DNA from: Weissella uvarum
Lineage (GTDB): Bacteria; Bacillota; Bacilli; Lactobacillales; Lactobacillaceae
Direction: 5' to 3'
DNA length: 64,000 bases
Assembly (NCBI RefSeq): GCF_016908785.1
Contig: NZ_JAFBEO010000006.1
Span: 35,652 to 99,651 of the forward strand
Below are positions 8,497 through 17,646 of the stretch, in pieces (position 1 is the stretch's first letter; each line of letters opens with the position of its first letter). Both the position numbers and the translations under genes were made by a program. The notes beneath the pieces were generated by a model. The model did no database searches, was not told the origin of the DNA, and saw only the letters and a program-made list of their open reading frames with translations.

Positions 8497-11442
8497 TCAC
8501 CATTTTACTTGTCCGTCATCATCATCGATTGTTCCGATGTTTTCCCAATCGTCGGTTGAATGGTCATATTTATCCTGGGCTAATAAGTTACGTGGGTCCA
8601 TCGCTAATGATTCATCATCCATTTCCGTTTCATCAGGAACTGGCATTGAATTGATATCGTCGTCTGTTAATTCGCCATATGCAGGGGCTGCAGTTAGCAA
8701 ATCTTTTAGCGCGTCTTCTGCCCTAATTGCATTTTTGTCTAATTCTGGTTCTTCAGGACGTGGCTTTGAATTCGGTTGGGATGTCGCTTTCTTTGATGTC
8801 TTTGACTTACGCTTAGTTGACTTCTTTCCCTTAGCTGAGGTCGTGTCTGTCTCGTTAGCGTTTGCTAATTTCCTTTTCAAGTCTTCAGGCATGCTATCTT
8901 CAGCTTTTTGGTCTTTAACCTTTGTTGGATTCTTAATCTTGGCTTTGCTTGTCTCAGAAGGCTTAATTGAATAATTGTCTATGATAGTTGGAACAAAGTT
9001 AACGGTTTTATCGCTCTTCAGCAGATAGTCGGCGATCATCTGTGATGGTCCGAAATCCACGTTCACAGACCGATTTGATTCTTCCTTGAAATATTCAAAT
9101 GCCTTTGCATCAAATGATTCAGGGTTTGAGATGTCTAGTCTATTCTCGGTATCCACTCCATCTAGGTTACGTTGCTTGACTAGCTCGAACAGATTTGACC
9201 GTTCTGTTAACGGATAGCGCACTGCAATAGTATTGCTTTCAAGTGATGCTAATTTAGAAGGTGTGATATTAGGCACGTGCTCATCAACACTGACCATTGA
9301 AGATTGACGGTTAGACTCATTAGTCATGATAAAGTCATCTCCCCAACTAGAAAGCTTCTCAGTGAACTCCACATGCTCGCCAAAGATATCAGATATCATC
9401 TTTGCGTTTTCTGGGGATGTATCCCCATACGAAATTCTTGTTCGACAAGCAGTGACCAGGTTTTCGTATTCTTCTTTATCAAAGCGTGAAATGATTTGAC
9501 TGGGTGCCTGGAACGCAAGATGTAACGCAATTCCGAACTTACGCACCTGTGTTGGTGTTTTGGCCAAGTTACTCGTCATGTAACTGGCCACCTCATCCAT
9601 GTAAACCGCTGCGGTTGGCGACACGTTTGCATCACGACGGTGCATACCTTCAATAAGGTAGTCCTGGACAATCTTACCGAATGCACTAGAGTTAGCCTCC
9701 CCTAATCCAGAGTGATCAAGGTTGAATAGAACGATACCACCATGCTTGAAGACCTTATCAATATCAATAAATTGTGATTCTTGCATTAGTACGTTACGTA
9801 ACCTCTCATTAGCAACAACAAACGTCATTTTATTCACTAAACCTTGAATGTTATTTAGGTTCATATCAAATCGCTTCTGGGTGCTTTCGTAACCTCGTTC
9901 CGTATGCATGTCTGGAACTCTCACTCCTGGCTGGATTTCAACGGTCATTTTTGGGAAAGAGCTGTATAGCCATTTGCTGGTCTGGTCGATAACCTCTAAC
10001 TCAGTTGATAAACGCTTTAATGTGATGCGTTGTTCCTCGGTTTGGTCATCTTCTGAGTCTGGGTACTCAATTTTAATTTTTCGGTAGTACTTTTTCGACT
10101 GTTTTTCATATTCAATGAACATGTCAATGTCACGATCACGAATCGCCGTGTTTTGGTACATATCGATTAACTCTTTTAACGTGGCTTTAGTTCCCCGCAT
10201 TGCATTGGCACCAATACATACCTGAATCATACGCGTTAAGTGAGCATCTTCTGATTGAGAGAAGAACTGATTTGTACTACCTTCATCAGCACTAAGGGAT
10301 TGGAACAGTCCTAACACCTTACCGATGATTTGAGATGTATCACCAGTGAATAAGTCTAGAGACGGCGTGAACGGGTCTTTCGGGTTCACGTAAAAGATTA
10401 AACTCTCGGGGATGCCCTTCTCCCTAGCTAATTCATAAACGGTGTTTGTAAGGTCTTCTGTGGGATCAACTACGACGATGCTATTTAGATAAGTCGCTGA
10501 TACATCACGACTGTAGAAATTGTCGTATTGAGATATTTCTTGATAGTCACGTATAAACTCGATTAGCTTATCAATGTCTTGCTTAATCATAGGCTTGAAA
10601 ATAGTTCTTGTTTTACCCGTACCTGGTGGCCCAAAAATAATTGTACCCAGTGTTCTAACAGGTTGGTCCAACCATAGTTCTGATTCATGATTATCAATCG
10701 TGTAACCTAGAAGCGAATTAGCTTTGTGCTTTGAAGGTGTGCCGTTTAACGTGTATTCGAGGCGTCCGTCTTTGTAATACATCGTTTCTAAGGCATTGTT
10801 GAACTCATCTGGGTACATTGACTGGGAAATAAATGCTCCATGAAAAGTTGTCATAGATATTGAAATACCTATTATCACTAGCCCTATTTTCGTTAAGATG
10901 AATGGCCCAGTTACATTTGACATGAGGCTTTGTGATGTGGCGAAATGATGTAGAATTGGTGCAAAAAATGATAGCAAGATGGTACATAAGTAAACAGCGA
11001 ACTCAAATTTCAAGTATAGAGAATAACGGTCAAGTGCCTCTAACAGGATTTGCATCCTGGAACGGTCAAATGAGAGTTCCTCTCCGTTAAAGATAACGGC
11101 ATGCTGACGTGATATTAGCTTGATTAGGTAGTTTATGTTGTATGCACTTAAAGATAACATGACGAACTCAAAGGCACTTAACAAAAGGGCTAAGGTAAGT
11201 GGCCTGTCAATTGGTAATACAACTAAAGCGACTAAAACAGCAGCTGCTGTGTAGAAAAAACGTAATATAGTTTGGATTGGCTGTTGCAACTCTTCAATTG
11301 CAGCATCTAAGTCTAGCTCGTTTAGTTTGCTGGTTGCCGTGTCATCTATGTTTTTCCCTACGCGACCATACCACAGCTTTTTAAAGCCGGTAGTCGCCAT
11401 AGTTAGATTTTTATTTTCCTTAGTAGAGCTTTTAATTTTCAT
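8497..11442 (-). CDS. Type IV coupling protein (VirD4/TraG/TraD-like ATPase)
   Basis: A 981-residue protein that should pump relaxase-bound DNA to the secretion channel. About four membrane spans lie at residues 57-77, 83-103, 145-168 and 180-200. The Walker A is GPPGTGKT at 271-278, and a Walker B-like AAVYMDEVAS at about 611-620 contains the Asp-Glu pair. The last 200 residues are a disordered Lys/Ser and then acidic tail (about 830 onward), longer than in short coupling proteins and perhaps a docking region. GGAGGG precedes the ATG at a good distance; a downstream ATG (MATTGF) has no comparable site. The gene is separated from the par genes by a terminator. Coupling-protein identity is strong from motifs and topology. 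Confidence 0.9.
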   Translation of the reverse strand: MKIKSSTKENKNLTMATTGFKKLWYGRVGKNIDDTATSKLNELDLDAAIEELQQPIQTILRFFYTAAAVLVALVVLPIDRPLTLALLLSAFEFVMLSLSAYNINYLIKLISRQHAVIFNGEELSFDRSRMQILLEALDRYSLYLKFEFAVYLCTILLSFFAPILHHFATSQSLMSNVTGPFILTKIGLVIIGISISMTTFHGAFISQSMYPDEFNNALETMYYKDGRLEYTLNGTPSKHKANSLLGYTIDNHESELWLDQPVRTLGTIIFGPPGTGKTRTIFKPMIKQDIDKLIEFIRDYQEISQYDNFYSRDVSATYLNSIVVVDPTEDLTNTVYELAREKGIPESLIFYVNPKDPFTPSLDLFTGDTSQIIGKVLGLFQSLSADEGSTNQFFSQSEDAHLTRMIQVCIGANAMRGTKATLKELIDMYQNTAIRDRDIDMFIEYEKQSKKYYRKIKIEYPDSEDDQTEEQRITLKRLSTELEVIDQTSKWLYSSFPKMTVEIQPGVRVPDMHTERGYESTQKRFDMNLNNIQGLVNKMTFVVANERLRNVLMQESQFIDIDKVFKHGGIVLFNLDHSGLGEANSSAFGKIVQDYLIEGMHRRDANVSPTAAVYMDEVASYMTSNLAKTPTQVRKFGIALHLAFQAPSQIISRFDKEEYENLVTACRTRISYGDTSPENAKMISDIFGEHVEFTEKLSSWGDDFIMTNESNRQSSMVSVDEHVPNITPSKLASLESNTIAVRYPLTERSNLFELVKQRNLDGVDTENRLDISNPESFDAKAFEYFKEESNRSVNVDFGPSQMIADYLLKSDKTVNFVPTIIDNYSIKPSETSKAKIKNPTKVKDQKAEDSMPEDLKRKLANANETDTTSAKGKKSTKRKSKTSKKATSQPNSKPRPEEPELDKNAIRAEDALKDLLTAAPAYGELTDDDINSMPVPDETEMDDESLAMDPRNLLAQDKYDHSTDDWENIGTIDDDDGQVKW

Positions 11443-11498
11443 GAGGTCCCTCCATAGGTATTAGTATAGAGAAGAAATTAAAATCTTTATGTAAATCA

Positions 11499-11536
11499 AA
11501 AAACGCTCTGTGCCTAACGACACAAAGCGTTTTTTA
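11499..11536 (-). terminator. Terminator of the par operon
   Basis: Arms AAACGCT-TGTG and CACA-AGCGTTT pair with one mismatch around an eight-base loop. On the minus strand the hairpin is followed by a T-run. The stop codon of the parR-like gene lies at its edge. Confidence 0.85.
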
Positions 11537-11863
11537 AACTATTTTTCCGGCTATTGAACCCAAATCTAAATCTTTGACATTTACTGTGGATTTTTTGCTT
11601 TTGGGTGTTGTTTCTTTTTCTTCGGTAACGGTTGATGACTGACCAGACATGCTATCAGCAAGTATTTTCGATACCATATCTTCAATGCTAGATTTATTAG
11701 GCATGCCTTCTTTAGACTCTTTGATAATTGCTTTAATCGCATTATTAAAAGTTACACCATTAGCATCGCTATATTCTTGGACATATTGTAGTAAATCAGC
11801 CTCGTCATCATAGATACGGAAATGAACATCCTTGAGAACTTCACCATCTCTTTTAGCTGGCAT
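11534..11863 (-). CDS. ParR-like ribbon-helix-helix partition protein
   Basis: A 109-residue protein. The N-terminal 45 residues contain VHFRIYDDEADLLQYVQEYS and NNAIKAIIKE, the strand-helix-helix pattern of ribbon-helix-helix DNA-binding proteins. The rest is a polar, Thr/Ser/Lys-rich tail with a conserved-looking end (DLDLGSIAGKIV) that could contact the ParM filament. It lies 49 bases downstream of parM with its own AAGGAG, the usual parM-parR order of type II partition. It should bind the centromere-like palindromes at 13019-13197 and repress the operon. The fold is read from sequence; the binding target is inferred. Confidence 0.72.
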   Translation of the reverse strand: MPAKRDGEVLKDVHFRIYDDEADLLQYVQEYSDANGVTFNNAIKAIIKESKEGMPNKSSIEDMVSKILADSMSGQSSTVTEEKETTPKSKKSTVNVKDLDLGSIAGKIV

Positions 11864-11912
11864 AATTGCTCCTTAATATATTTGATATATCTTGATGAAC
11901 TGAAACTTTAAA

Positions 11913-12980
11913 CTATTTCATTGATTGTGCTTTGACGAAACCAATTGCATTTGCCATGTCACCATCAGGAACGATTTCACCAAATCCAAACATTCCTTTC
12001 AAATCTTCTGGATCAAAGATTTGCGCAGTTCCACCAGAGAAGAAAATATTATCAATGGCGTCCATATCTGCGACAGTGTTTTGAATTTTATTCTTTAGAA
12101 TTGTCAAAGTTTCTTGTAGAACTTCGTTCAATTCATCTGTGAAGTCGATGGTTTGGTTACGTGAGACTTTATATGAACGTTCCCCTTTCTTGATTTGGCT
12201 TTCAAGTTCGTCGATATCCACTTTAACTTGTTGGTTCTTTGCAATTAATTGTGCTAGTTTTCGGTAAATTGTATCTGATCCATTCCAATAGATGCTTGAA
12301 AGATCTGGTAGTGCTCGGAATTGGTCAAAAGTATTGATGATGATTGTTCCCCCACCCATGTCTACCCAAACTGTACGTTGAGTTAGGATTTCAGGGTTAA
12401 TGACATTGCCGTCAAAATCAATTAGTTCATGAATCGGTGCACCTAGTCCTTGTTGTAGGACTTGTAATTTTGTGACTTTGAATTGAAGTACCTTATCATC
12501 AATTTCGACACTGTGAGCATTCTTATAGATAGACTTAATTAAATCACTGTCTGAATATTTATCATAATCGTCATCTGGCAAGCCAATAGAAAGACTAATG
12601 TTTACAGGTTCATCAGCAAAGCCAGCTTGTAGGACACCTTCTGCTAAGGCGAACTTTGAAAGTAGTTTGTATTCATCCATTTCATAACGATTTGACTTAG
12701 CTATAGATTGCAAGATGCCATCGTCTTTGTGAAATTGTGTTAATGATTCGCCCCAAATATAACCGTTGTTATCATTGGTAAGTTGAAATTTACGTGTTGT
12801 TGGTAAGTCAGAATTATTCATTAGTGATCCAAAAGTACTCTCACCTACCAAATTAGCGGGTAATAAAGCTGATGGATAAACAATATTAATTGGTTTCTTC
12901 ACACCTTCTTGTTCAGGTATGTAGATTTTCGTTTGTCGATTCCCTAAGTCGATTCCCATTTTTAATGTATTAGCAGCCAT
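11913..12980 (-). CDS. parM: ParM/StbA-like actin-type plasmid segregation ATPase
   Basis: A 355-residue protein of the actin-like superfamily. Phosphate-1 motif: MGIDLGNRQTKIYI near residues 8-21. Phosphate-2: VWVDMGGGTIIIN near 205. Adenosine motif: IFFSGGTAQIF near 315. Its length is close to other plasmid ParM proteins. ParM polymerises into filaments that push ParR-bound plasmid copies apart. GGAGGACG lies upstream of the ATG. Upstream is a regularly spaced palindrome array and downstream the ribbon-helix-helix partner, so the whole cassette is present. Identity as an actin-like segregation protein is firm. Confidence 0.9.
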   Translation of the reverse strand: MAANTLKMGIDLGNRQTKIYIPEQEGVKKPINIVYPSALLPANLVGESTFGSLMNNSDLPTTRKFQLTNDNNGYIWGESLTQFHKDDGILQSIAKSNRYEMDEYKLLSKFALAEGVLQAGFADEPVNISLSIGLPDDDYDKYSDSDLIKSIYKNAHSVEIDDKVLQFKVTKLQVLQQGLGAPIHELIDFDGNVINPEILTQRTVWVDMGGGTIIINTFDQFRALPDLSSIYWNGSDTIYRKLAQLIAKNQQVKVDIDELESQIKKGERSYKVSRNQTIDFTDELNEVLQETLTILKNKIQNTVADMDAIDNIFFSGGTAQIFDPEDLKGMFGFGEIVPDGDMANAIGFVKAQSMK

Positions 12981-13018
12981 TTATTCGTCCTCCGAATTTT
13001 TTTGTCATTTATGAATTG

Positions 13019-13197
13019 TTTGGTACCAAAAGTTCTAATGATTTAGTTTATTTGGTACCAAATAATACTTATATGGTACCAAATAAACTACAAGGGGTCA
13101 ATTATTATTCATATTCGGTACCAAATATCTAGCTTATGGTACCAAATAGAATGAAATTAAGAAAACAAGTAAGTTATTTGGTACCAAATAACTTACT
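13019..13197. repeat. Centromere-like array of six GGTACC palindromes in helical phase
   Basis: Six copies of a TTTGGTACCAAA-type palindrome have centres at about 13024.5, 13056.5, 13077.5, 13119.5, 13140.5 and 13182.5. Spacings are 32, 21, 42, 21 and 42 bases, all close to multiples of 10.5, so every site faces the same side of the helix. Copies 1, 2 and 6 are perfect 12-bp palindromes; copies 3-5 keep GGTACCAAA. The sixth is extended into a perfect 30-bp palindrome (13168-13197) overlapping the last codons of the upstream gene. Position upstream of parM fits a partition centromere and operator. Confidence 0.8.
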
Positions 13198-13806
13198 GAA
13201 GAACCCTTTTTGCTTTGAATTAACTTCTGTCTCTAATTGTTGATCCTTTTCCTTAACCTCTTGGTCCTTTTCCCTCACTGTAGTTTCTAATTCTAGATTC
13301 TTCTGTTTAACAGAAGTTATCTCTTTTTGAGACTCAGCACGTAATGCTTGTTCCCTTTTGAGGTTTTCTTGTTCCTCACTTAAGCGTTTATCAGAGCGTT
13401 CAATATGCTGACGTGCCACATTTACTTGACTGCGCAAGTCTTCAATGTGTTCTTCCTTAGAACTTGTCATCTCCTCTTGGTGCTTGAGTTGAGTAGTTAG
13501 GTTTTCTATCTCATGTTTTTTAGACTCTAATTGTTTTTGTAATTCTAGAATTTCGTCAGCTTTGCTATCGACGTTTGACTCCTTTGCGTCTGTTCTGTCT
13601 TGCACCTTTTTGATGTAGGTAGCATCTTTTTCTAAGTAATATTCAGCAAGCTTATCGAATGTTGATTGAGGATATACAAATCCACGACCATCCGCTGAGA
13701 TTTTTTCGTCTTCTTGATCAAGTGTTTTCAGTATATTGATAATTGCCGTTCGTGATTTATCGAACTCTTCTTCAAAGTCTTTTATTCGGTATGTTTTTTC
13801 TTCCAT
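13174..13806 (-). CDS. Coiled-coil DNA-binding protein (DUF536-like)
   Basis: A 210-residue protein. Residues 5-60 form a small winged-helix or helix-turn-helix region (KDFEEEFDKSRTAIINILK). Residues 80-195 are a continuous charged coiled coil, and the end is KGFFSKLFGTK, with a possible amphipathic helix. Gram-positive plasmids often carry such proteins next to replication or partition genes. The last codons (Gly-Thr-Lys-stop) lie inside the sixth palindrome of the par array, so gene and array are physically fused. TGGTATAAT (13854-13846 on the minus strand) is an extended -10 just upstream. It may be a second centromere-binding or regulatory factor. Family name is by resemblance. Confidence 0.65.
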   Translation of the reverse strand: MEEKTYRIKDFEEEFDKSRTAIINILKTLDQEDEKISADGRGFVYPQSTFDKLAEYYLEKDATYIKKVQDRTDAKESNVDSKADEILELQKQLESKKHEIENLTTQLKHQEEMTSSKEEHIEDLRSQVNVARQHIERSDKRLSEEQENLKREQALRAESQKEITSVKQKNLELETTVREKDQEVKEKDQQLETEVNSKQKGFFSKLFGTK

Positions 13807-14710
13807 TTGACGTCTCCTATCATATGATTAATCTAGTCGCTATTGATTATACCATCTTTATACTATGGCACCAGTGTTTAATAGCTATTTAGCACTATGT
13901 TAGTTGTAAAAAAGCAACTAAATATAAACCATCATGGTTGAAAAACGTGTTTATTATAATTGTTTTGTTTTTGAACGACAGCTGTAGTTGCCTAAGAATC
14001 TATATTAGGCGTGAATATAACTATAAGTGTTATTAACATTATAAGTATAGGTATAACTTGATTACAAACCTTGAATTATTCAGCGTTTCCATGAAAGTTG
14101 AAATGTCTAACATGGATATATTATAAACTATAATAATCAAACTATAGTTATTTGTTTCGATTTGGTCACGAAATAAGCTTGTTGTAAGAGTGTTAGTTGT
14201 AGCTATTGATAGTTGTTGATTCAGTAGACACTCTATTTAGCCCGATGCAATAGTTAAATAAGCAACTAGTGTAGCTTTATTGATAATTATTATAGACAAA
14301 CTGACAATAGTAGAAGTATTTCAATTTAGTCTAGATAAGACTTTTACAATGCAATTGGACTCAACTAATAGTCGTAAAATGAAACTAGCATGGATGATAT
14401 TAGTATGTTACCTAGTTATAAAATAGGTTAATATCCAATGGATTGGCCATGGTGCTATTAGGGTGGCGGGGGGTGTTAACAAGAATTCTATACAATTTAG
14501 TATCTATAATGGACGTTACCGTGATTAATGTAGCTATCATTACTGACTAGCGTAGATGACTGCTTTGCTGGCAACGCCTTGGTAGCGAACGAAACAAATA
14601 GGGTGGGGTGTCTGTGATGTTTAAAGTAGTCATAATTGTAACTGTCTTAGTGACATATAGACATATAAAGTGAAGGCAAAATAAAAAGCGCCTTTCGGCA
14701 CTATTGTAGA
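13807..14710. other. AT-rich non-coding region between par cassette and three-gene operon
   Basis: No gene with acceptable ribosome site is seen in about 900 bases. Visible points are a promoter for the coiled-coil gene near 13846, a G-rich tract GGGTGGCGGGGGGTG at about 14461-14475, and a terminator at 14681-14702. A transfer origin or a second replication element could lie here, but no diagnostic motif was recognised. Confidence 0.5.
14681..14702 (-). terminator. Terminator of the three-gene operon
   Basis: On the minus strand AGTGCC-GAAA-GGCGCT forms a six-pair stem with a GAAA tetraloop, followed by TTTTTATTTT. It lies just beyond the stop of the 335-residue gene. Confidence 0.85.
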
Positions 14711-15718
14711 TTAATTAAAAGATAGAGTTGTTTGAAAGCTGGTGTTTGCATGGTTGATAAATTCAAATGCCATATTCTGAGCCACGGGTTCATTGTTATT
14801 CCAGCGGTCGTTGTGTGTCAAAGTGTGTCGTATCTTTCGCTTGATGATTCTTTCTGAACTGTTAGGGCTAAATTTGGATAGATCATCAATGATTTCACTG
14901 ATATATGAATACTGACTGTTCTGCAAATTGTCATAAATATCAATGACTTCATTGTGCAACGTTTGAAGTATCAAAGCTAAAGTAGCGTTGTCACATTTTG
15001 TTTCTGGATCACGACTATATTGGTTACAAAATCTAACTAATGTTTCGTTTAATACAATTAAACTGATGCGGCTTTCAGTTAGGAAAGTGGGGGTGCGAGA
15101 AAGAGAATAGAAACGTTGCTGGAAATTTGATAGTTGTGAATAATCCCAATAATCAAGGTTTGCTGATTTTTGAGAATCGACTTCATCAAACTTGAAACCA
15201 ATTAAGACGTCTGAATTAGTGACTACCCAGCGAACGCTGTGCTGCGTTAGTAAGTATTCGATATATGGGAAGTCATAGGCTTGAACGGTTTGAAGGTCAT
15301 CGGGCAATTTTTCGGTATCTGGAATCCGTTCACCAACTTTTGCAATTTTAAAATTTGAATTTGGGCTTAATGATGATTCGTGTCTTTTAAGACAATCAAG
15401 AATATATGTATTTAAGCACAACATTTTTTGATATAAAGGGTTTTCAATTGGTTCTTTTGGATCAATACAAAGACGTTTCTTTGTTGTGTAGCCAACCATA
15501 AAAACTTCGTGATGATCATTGAAAACCCGTGAAGGCGTATCAACATAATTAACAAGTACTTTTTTGAATGACTTAGATTCGTCAACAAAATCGCTATTGT
15601 TTTGATTACCTAATAGGTTCTTTATAACGATGGGGTGGTAGCAAATAAATAGATAATCTAGAAACCAGATTTTTGGAACGCCGCTTCCGAGTGTTTTTGT
15701 GTCATGCGCTGAGGTCAT
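14711..15718 (-). CDS. HEPN-like protein of unknown function (third gene of operon)
   Basis: A 335-residue soluble protein, mostly helical in the second half. Residues 297-302 read RHTLTH within IIKRKIRHTLTHND, which matches the R(N/H)xxxH signature of HEPN ribonuclease domains near a C-terminus. In other systems such domains cut RNA in abortive infection and toxin-antitoxin modules. Upstream residues 230-290 form helices that could complete the four-helix HEPN bundle. It overlaps the preceding gene by 17 bases, so production is coupled. The rest of the protein is unrecognised. The HEPN call depends on one motif and is tentative. Confidence 0.55.
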   Translation of the reverse strand: MTSAHDTKTLGSGVPKIWFLDYLFICYHPIVIKNLLGNQNNSDFVDESKSFKKVLVNYVDTPSRVFNDHHEVFMVGYTTKKRLCIDPKEPIENPLYQKMLCLNTYILDCLKRHESSLSPNSNFKIAKVGERIPDTEKLPDDLQTVQAYDFPYIEYLLTQHSVRWVVTNSDVLIGFKFDEVDSQKSANLDYWDYSQLSNFQQRFYSLSRTPTFLTESRISLIVLNETLVRFCNQYSRDPETKCDNATLALILQTLHNEVIDIYDNLQNSQYSYISEIIDDLSKFSPNSSERIIKRKIRHTLTHNDRWNNNEPVAQNMAFEFINHANTSFQTTLSFN

Positions 15719-16259
15719 TGCAGTAGTTCTCCTTTAATTTATTAAGTTCAAAGTCAAGGAACCAATCTTCTAAAGAGGCTTCTTTGGCAAGAGATTGAAT
15801 TAGTAGTAGGGCGACTAAAGTAAATTGAGTAGGGGTGATAATATCTTTTGCTCTGTAACTTATGTTTCCTCTTTTGTATTCAAGCAAAAGGTTGAATGAT
15901 TTTCTCTTAGTTGTTTTCTTAGCGACTTCAGGCAGCTCAGATTTAAACAAGTCATACATAGGAACATTGGCAAATAAGTTGAGGTCAATGTGATTGTTAT
16001 TCATCGACATGGTTAATGCTTGTTGAATAATTTCTGAATTAATAGTTGTCGATGAATGAAGAACGTGTTGAAACAATGAATCAACCATATTTTCAATGAT
16101 TACCATTGAACCGCGATATGCGATAGACGGTTCCTTATCTTGACTGACTGTAATAGCTAAGAAGTGAGTGACGCCGACTGATCTACTAGGTAACTCATAA
16201 AATTCAGAAGGTTGTTCTAAAAGTTCTGTAACAAAGAACCTTTTAATTTTTCTAGCCAT
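15702..16259 (-). CDS. Unknown cytoplasmic protein (second gene of operon)
   Basis: A 185-residue soluble protein starting MARKIKRFFVTELLEQPSE, with no membrane span and no recognised motif. AAGGAG lies 10 bases from the ATG, only two bases separate it from the previous gene, and its end overlaps the next gene by 17 bases. This tight packing suggests its product acts with the HEPN-like protein, possibly as partner or inhibitor; that is inference. Confidence 0.6.
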   Translation of the reverse strand: MARKIKRFFVTELLEQPSEFYELPSRSVGVTHFLAITVSQDKEPSIAYRGSMVIIENMVDSLFQHVLHSSTTINSEIIQQALTMSMNNNHIDLNLFANVPMYDLFKSELPEVAKKTTKRKSFNLLLEYKRGNISYRAKDIITPTQFTLVALLLIQSLAKEASLEDWFLDFELNKLKENYCNDLSA

Positions 16260-16261
16260 GC

Positions 16262-16921
16262 TTAGTAACTCCTTGTTGATTCACGGATAGATTCATTGAA
16301 ACTATTGTTAATCGTGTTGACGAGCTTATAAGAACGTGCAAAAGCCTCATTAATTTCTTCTTGAGTAGAGGGGTTTAAGTAAACCTCTTCATTTTCACCA
16401 ACGTTATCCGGCTTGAGTTGTGTAGCGATAAAGCTTAGTGAATCTTCAAGCAGTGTAAAACTATTTAACAATGACTTCTTTAACACGATTGACGTAGGTT
16501 TGTTCAGTTTTGTCGTCTTGCGGACAACAACTGCTTCCGTAACAACAAGAGATTGATTTGGGCTTCCTGCTACAGGCGCCGGCAGCGCATATGCGTTGAG
16601 AATTTCTTGATAAGTGAACTTTCTGAACTGAACCCAGTCTATGAATAAGAATATAAAAATAATGCCTAGAAGTATTAATAAGACGCCCTCAGCCAGAGAA
16701 GTGACGAGGCTATTAGATTTGGCTGAAAAAACTATAAATGTAGCAACTAGTAAAGTTGAAAATGAAAGTAATACGTTTCTCAGCTTGTCGTTTAATGCTT
16801 TCTTTTCATTTGGATTAGCTTTCTGGACAATCTGTTGATGTATGGATGTCCGTTTTGGGTGTTTCGACATGTCGGAATTTGCTCTTTTTTGAGCTTTTCT
16901 GAACCGCTTAGATTTGACCAT
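16262..16921 (-). CDS. Two-span membrane protein (first gene of operon)
   Basis: A 219-residue protein with a basic N-terminal 45 residues (SKRFRKAQKRAN), two adjacent membrane spans at about 50-68 and 74-94, and a soluble C-terminal part of about 120 residues without known motif. AGGGAGA precedes the ATG. A TATAAT is found on the minus strand at 16981-16976, with no clear -35. As first gene of a tight three-gene operon it could anchor the other two products at the membrane. No family is recognised. Confidence 0.6.
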   Translation of the reverse strand: MVKSKRFRKAQKRANSDMSKHPKRTSIHQQIVQKANPNEKKALNDKLRNVLLSFSTLLVATFIVFSAKSNSLVTSLAEGVLLILLGIIFIFLFIDWVQFRKFTYQEILNAYALPAPVAGSPNQSLVVTEAVVVRKTTKLNKPTSIVLKKSLLNSFTLLEDSLSFIATQLKPDNVGENEEVYLNPSTQEEINEAFARSYKLVNTINNSFNESIRESTRSY

Positions 16922-17122
16922 GTAATATTCTCCCTAAATTCTTTATGGTGTAAGTGAGATAAATTCAACCGTATTATTATAAACATGAAATTATTTCCAT
17001 TTAAAGTTATTTTAATTAAAACGTTGTAACAGGCGTAAAAAAATAGCAGTTTATTTGAATAAAATTGCGCTCGACTAAAAAACACCTAAATTTTAGAGTT
17101 AATTTGTAGATATTGGGTTACC

Positions 17123-17160
17123 AAAAATAAAAATTAGCGCACGGCTATATAGTGTACAAT
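17123..17160 (+). promoter_or_regulatory. Promoter with exact AAAAATAAAAATTAGCGCAC box
   Basis: The 20-bp box at 17123-17142 is followed after 12 bases by TACAAT (17155-17160), 31 bases upstream of the first gene of the PBP operon. The box sits where a -35 hexamer would be. An exact copy is at 25277-25296, reversed. A related AAAATTGCGCTCGAC lies at about 17065. The same geometry occurs at 8456-8492. Confidence 0.62.
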
Positions 17161-17190
17161 AATTAATATATGTTGTAAAAGGAGATTTTT

Positions 17191-17646
17191 ATGAAGTTAT
17201 ACGAGTTAATTGATGAGTTAAAGAAAGCAGTGGTGTCTGAACCAGACGCTGATTTTGTTAATTTATTTGTTAATAAGAAAAATAATTTAGAAATGGGTTC
17301 AACTAGATACTTGGGGCCAAGCGAAATTAATGGCACTGTTTATGAAATATTCTTTCAGTGGTATCGAATGGATCATACTGTTCCAACACTAGCCAACGAA
17401 GAAAGCTTCTTTGAAAAGTCGGCTGATATTTTAGATGCTTTACAAAAAAACGTATTAAAGGACCCAAGTGCTGGACAACGTGAAGTATTGTTGGGCGTAG
17501 CTAAGAAGTCGTTAGAGGACCATGACAATAATGAGCCCTTACGTGATTCAGATGTCATCAAGTATGTACCTGTTTTAGGCATTTCAAGAACAGTAAACGA
17601 TGATCCAATTAATGGCATGAGGTATATGCATGACTTCCAAATTTAG
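17191..17646 (+). CDS. Unknown soluble protein heading the PBP operon
   Basis: A 151-residue protein beginning MKLYELIDELKKAVVSEPDA. It is acidic, without signal peptide or membrane span. AAAAGGAG lies well placed before the ATG. Its end overlaps the thioredoxin-like gene by 17 bases, which points to coupled synthesis. No family is recognised. Its promoter carries the conserved box described at 17123. Confidence 0.65.
   Translation: MKLYELIDELKKAVVSEPDADFVNLFVNKKNNLEMGSTRYLGPSEINGTVYEIFFQWYRMDHTVPTLANEESFFEKSADILDALQKNVLKDPSAGQREVLLGVAKKSLEDHDNNEPLRDSDVIKYVPVLGISRTVNDDPINGMRYMHDFQI

Noticed and set aside
14461..14475. G-rich tract as a G-quadruplex
   Set aside because: Only one long G run with short neighbours; four separate G-tracts of three are not cleanly present.
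16641..16838. 65-codon plus-strand frame opposite the two-span membrane gene
   Set aside because: Shadow of the minus-strand gene, without ribosome site.
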